Of a stretch of DNA of 64,000 nt, positions 62,001 to 64,000 are shown piece by piece; positions within the stretch are counted from its first letter, which is position 1; the number at the start of each line of letters is the position of its first letter. The position numbers and the translations under genes are program-made. Source of the DNA: Nipponacmea schrenckii (Eukaryota; Mollusca; Gastropoda; Lottiidae); assembly GCA_030562195.1 (NCBI GenBank), contig JAUJPP010000012.1:23457976-23521975 (forward strand). The letters are read 5' to 3'. The notes beneath the pieces are model-generated. The model searched no databases, had not been told where the DNA came from, and saw only the letters and a program-made list of their open reading frames with translations.

Positions 62001-63083
62001 TTACTGATCCAAAAATTTACTTCCCTTATCTCGAGGAATTTTATATATGATTTGGACAAGGACGGAGCTAAATAAATGACATACCAAATTCTAGAATATC
62101 CTGTAGACCATTTTGTCAGATTTGTCCATATCAAGATAAGATATGCAGATGATGGGTGTGAGAAAAGAGGAATATAAAGAAAGACATACTGATATACAAT
62201 AGGAAATAGTTGATAATATTTACTATATATATATTTCCTGTATATCACACACTTAGATAGTATATACCACTTCACATAACAGGAAGTGTAGGTGGTATAT
62301 CAGGGGCGTAGCGTGACCATTCTGACTGGGGGGTGGGGGTGTAACATCTAAATTTTACTGAGGAACATAGAAATAGCATAAACAATAAACCGAGGCCCCT
62401 CATGATACTGGCTGTGCATGTTAAAGTTGACAGTTGGAAATTGCAAAAAGAGTAGTAATATGCCGCTGTCCTTGCAAAATTTCTCTCATTGCATACTGCA
62501 TGGCAATCTTCATTAGCTCATAAGGTGCAGAAGAGTAGGACGTTAACTCCATTCATTTCATTCATTCTATTTTAGGGTGATACTGGTTTACCTGGATTTA
62601 CTGGAGTACCTGGAGTTCCTGTAAGTATTACCATTCTCAATATCTTCCTTACTTGGTTGGATATAGTGTCCCCGACACCCCTTAACTTTCTGTTGAACTC
62701 TTCCACACATGCATACTGTCTATAGATATGATACTGTTTATGTTTAATTGGAAGAGCTCATTTGTACATTAGGGGTGTTTTTAGTTCTATATTCAAGAAC
62801 TTAGTTTTTGAGTTACAAAGAATTTTGGAGAAGACACGACGCCATCAAATCAAAGACCCATGCCACCTATCATGTCAGGCCCACTCTCCTAAGAAGAAGG
62901 TAGAAAAGACAAAGGAGGCAATATGTTAAGAAGCATGTAGAGTTTATTTAGACTTGAATTCATGTTATCTGTAATGTACAAGTTATTATGACATGGTTAA
63001 TACCACTGTTTGTTTTCTAGGGTCAAGTTGGTTTAGAAGGTCCTGTGGGGCCAAAGGGTTACCCTGGCTGTAATGGTACAAAG
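58984..63083 (+). CDS. COL4A1: Collagen type IV alpha-1-like chain, 5' part (exons 1-5)
   Basis: Exons 58984-59070, 61142-61198, 61431-61565, 62576-62620 and 63021-63083, all phase 0, encode the first 129 residues; the gene continues past the window. A 29-residue signal peptide ([19 protein letters not shown]) is followed by the 7S cysteines [17 protein letters not shown], matching human alpha-1 (GCAGSGCGKCDCHG), then Gly-X-Y and GYPGCNGTK. The K after GCNGT and the cysteine spacing are alpha-1-like, but the NC1 domain needed for a firm call is outside the window. Role known from the family: main chain of the alpha1-alpha1-alpha2 basement-membrane collagen. It is transcribed away from the alpha-2-like gene from the shared promoter. 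Confidence 0.95.
60065..60965. repeat. 23-bp tandem repeat carrying about 33 AP-1 sites
   Basis: Units aatgatctgtttgactcaga + atg. By eye about 33 exact TGACTCA words occur, nearly all as TGACTCAGAA. The array lies in intron 1 of the alpha-1-like gene, about 1.1-2.0 kb from its start codon. Confidence 0.95.
61142..61198 (+). CDS. COL4A1: COL4A1-like exon 2: 7S cysteines
   Basis: 57 nt after a long polypyrimidine tract and [22 protein letters not shown], four cysteines, donor GTGAGG. Confidence 0.94.
61305..61380 (+). repeat. SINE family A, tail fragment
   Basis: cttcattagcctgtaaggtg, then gtaggatgtaaaactccatt and catttcatttt, in intron 2 of the alpha-1-like gene, 50 bp before exon 3. Confidence 0.85.
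61431..61565 (+). CDS. COL4A1: COL4A1-like exon 3
   Basis: 135 nt, 15 Gly-X-Y triplets from [10 protein letters not shown] to GPKGYR, donor GTAAGT. Confidence 0.95.
61645..62005. repeat. 54-bp satellite, about 6 units
   Basis: Same unit and same genomic orientation as the 41.2-42.4 kb array, in intron 3 of the alpha-1-like gene. Confidence 0.95.
62370..62574 (+). repeat. SINE family A copy abutting exon 4
   Basis: ataaaccgaggcccctcatg to cgttaactccattcatttca. The family tail runs directly into the polypyrimidine tract and acceptor (ttctattttag) of exon 4. Confidence 0.87.
62576..62620 (+). CDS. COL4A1: COL4A1-like exon 4
   Basis: 45 nt, [15 protein letters not shown], acceptor TATTTTAG, donor GTAAGT. 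Confidence 0.95.
62650..62775. repeat. Dispersed repeat C, inverted copy
   Basis: ccttaactttctgttgaact ... catgcatactgtctatagat is the reverse complement of 5025-5145 and 16638-16750. Confidence 0.8.
63021..63083 (+). CDS. COL4A1: COL4A1-like exon 5 with GCNGTK
   Basis: 63 nt, [20 protein letters not shown] then K, donor GTTAGT. It holds the conserved 7S cysteine and N-glycosylation sequon. Confidence 0.95.
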
Positions 63084-64000
63084 GTTAGTATTATTGTTTA
63101 TTATGGACCAAGTTTAGATAAATCTATAGTTATTAACTCTGTTTGCACCAACAATATTACAAGCGTGCCAAGAATGGTTCCAAAACGGTTCAAAAATAAT
63201 AATGCAAACAATTGACTGCTCTCAGACGCATTCTTATGGAACTCTTCATGAAAGAGGTAAATACAGATGTCCATGTAATGGTATCTGATGATGATAAATT
63301 TCTGCGGGAAAGGTAAAAGTCATTCAGTGCGAATGAGCAGACATCCCAAAAATTCATCCGTACCGTTCATAAAAACCATTCTTATAGTAGATAATTTTGT
63401 AGTGTAAAAGGGTTAATGGAAATTTTCATTCAGACAAATTAGCCATGGCTTGAGTCTAAAATCATTTGATTAAAAAGGGCGTGGCTTATTTTTTCATTGC
63501 CATGACAGGACGTCTGTAACCTACATTAAATTTTATTACTTTTGAATATTGTATAGGACAGGATGTTCCATCATCAAAGAATTCAACCCAGTGACAATTA
63601 ATCAAAATAGTTGCCACTCCTCTTTAATAGGGGGGTCATTTCAATGAGATTAACTTTACTAATTGGTGCCAGGTATTTCACGCTTCATTGATCAAGTATC
63701 TAGTGAAGATTGTCCAGTCTGTAATATATCAGCTGTTAACAAGTAATATGATCATTGACAGTAATGGAGAGTTGTCTCACCTGCTGGGAAGTTCCTGGGT
63801 AGTTGCTGGGGAGCCCAGGGGGGTATCTTCATTGACATCTTTCTTATCTTAAATACATGCAGAAGTCATTTGTATCTTGCTGCTTCAAAAAGATAAGGGC
63901 AATAATTCTACTCAATCTGGTTAATTTTCAGCTAATTTCAATTTAATTTTTTTTGGGTGGGGGGGGGGTGTGTGTGGGGGGGGGGGGTGTGGGTCTCTGA
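63084..64000. other. COL4A1: Intron 5 of the alpha-1-like gene (partial)
   Basis: No further Gly-X-Y exon is visible. 63.14-63.42 kb is the dispersed repeat shared with 49.63 kb. The window ends in a long G-rich stretch (63953-63994) that could form a G-quadruplex and is prone to assembly error. Confidence 0.6.

Overview
This is a 64 kb piece of an AT-rich animal nuclear genome. Genes are split into many short exons with GT-AG introns, and the introns are packed with tandem repeats and short interspersed elements. The collagen IV and GM2-activator proteins make it a metazoan. The mix of repeats suggests a lophotrochozoan, perhaps a mollusc, but nothing in the window proves the species.

Three genes can be read. 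(1) On the minus strand, 1591-4349, is a complete four-exon gene for a 214-residue GM2 ganglioside activator-like (ML-domain) protein with all eight family cysteines. (2) On the minus strand, 7075-57796, is a complete 39-exon type IV collagen gene of the alpha-2 kind (COL4A2-like): signal peptide, 7S cysteine domain, a long interrupted Gly-X-Y helix, and an NC1 domain with all twelve cysteines. The exons total 5284 coding bases. One extra base in exon 10 breaks the frame, and without it the protein is 1760 residues. (3) On the plus strand from 58984 is the first part (five exons, 129 residues) of a type IV collagen gene of the alpha-1 kind (COL4A1-like), which runs off the right edge.

The two collagen genes lie head to head with 1187 bp between their ATGs, the arrangement known for collagen IV pairs in other animals. 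Their products are expected to assemble into the alpha1-alpha1-alpha2 protomer of basement membranes. Matching exons of 135, 45 and 63 bp in both genes show they are inverted duplicates. The spacer holds a GC box and a CCAAT box and is the likely shared promoter.

No other convincing gene was found. The introns, above all the 20.3 kb intron 2 of the alpha-2 gene, hold more than twenty tandem arrays with units of about 10-86 bp. Several families recur in different introns and in both collagen genes. There is a tRNA-headed SINE family with about twenty mostly 5'-truncated copies, a second tRNA-like SINE whose body has been turned into tandem arrays, foldback MITE-like elements, and a 5S rRNA fragment. 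The most intriguing signals are two bZIP-site arrays: about 33 copies of TGACTCA (AP-1/TRE) in intron 1 of the alpha-1 gene, and seven perfect TGACGTCA (CRE) sites in a 27-bp array in intron 11 of the alpha-2 gene.
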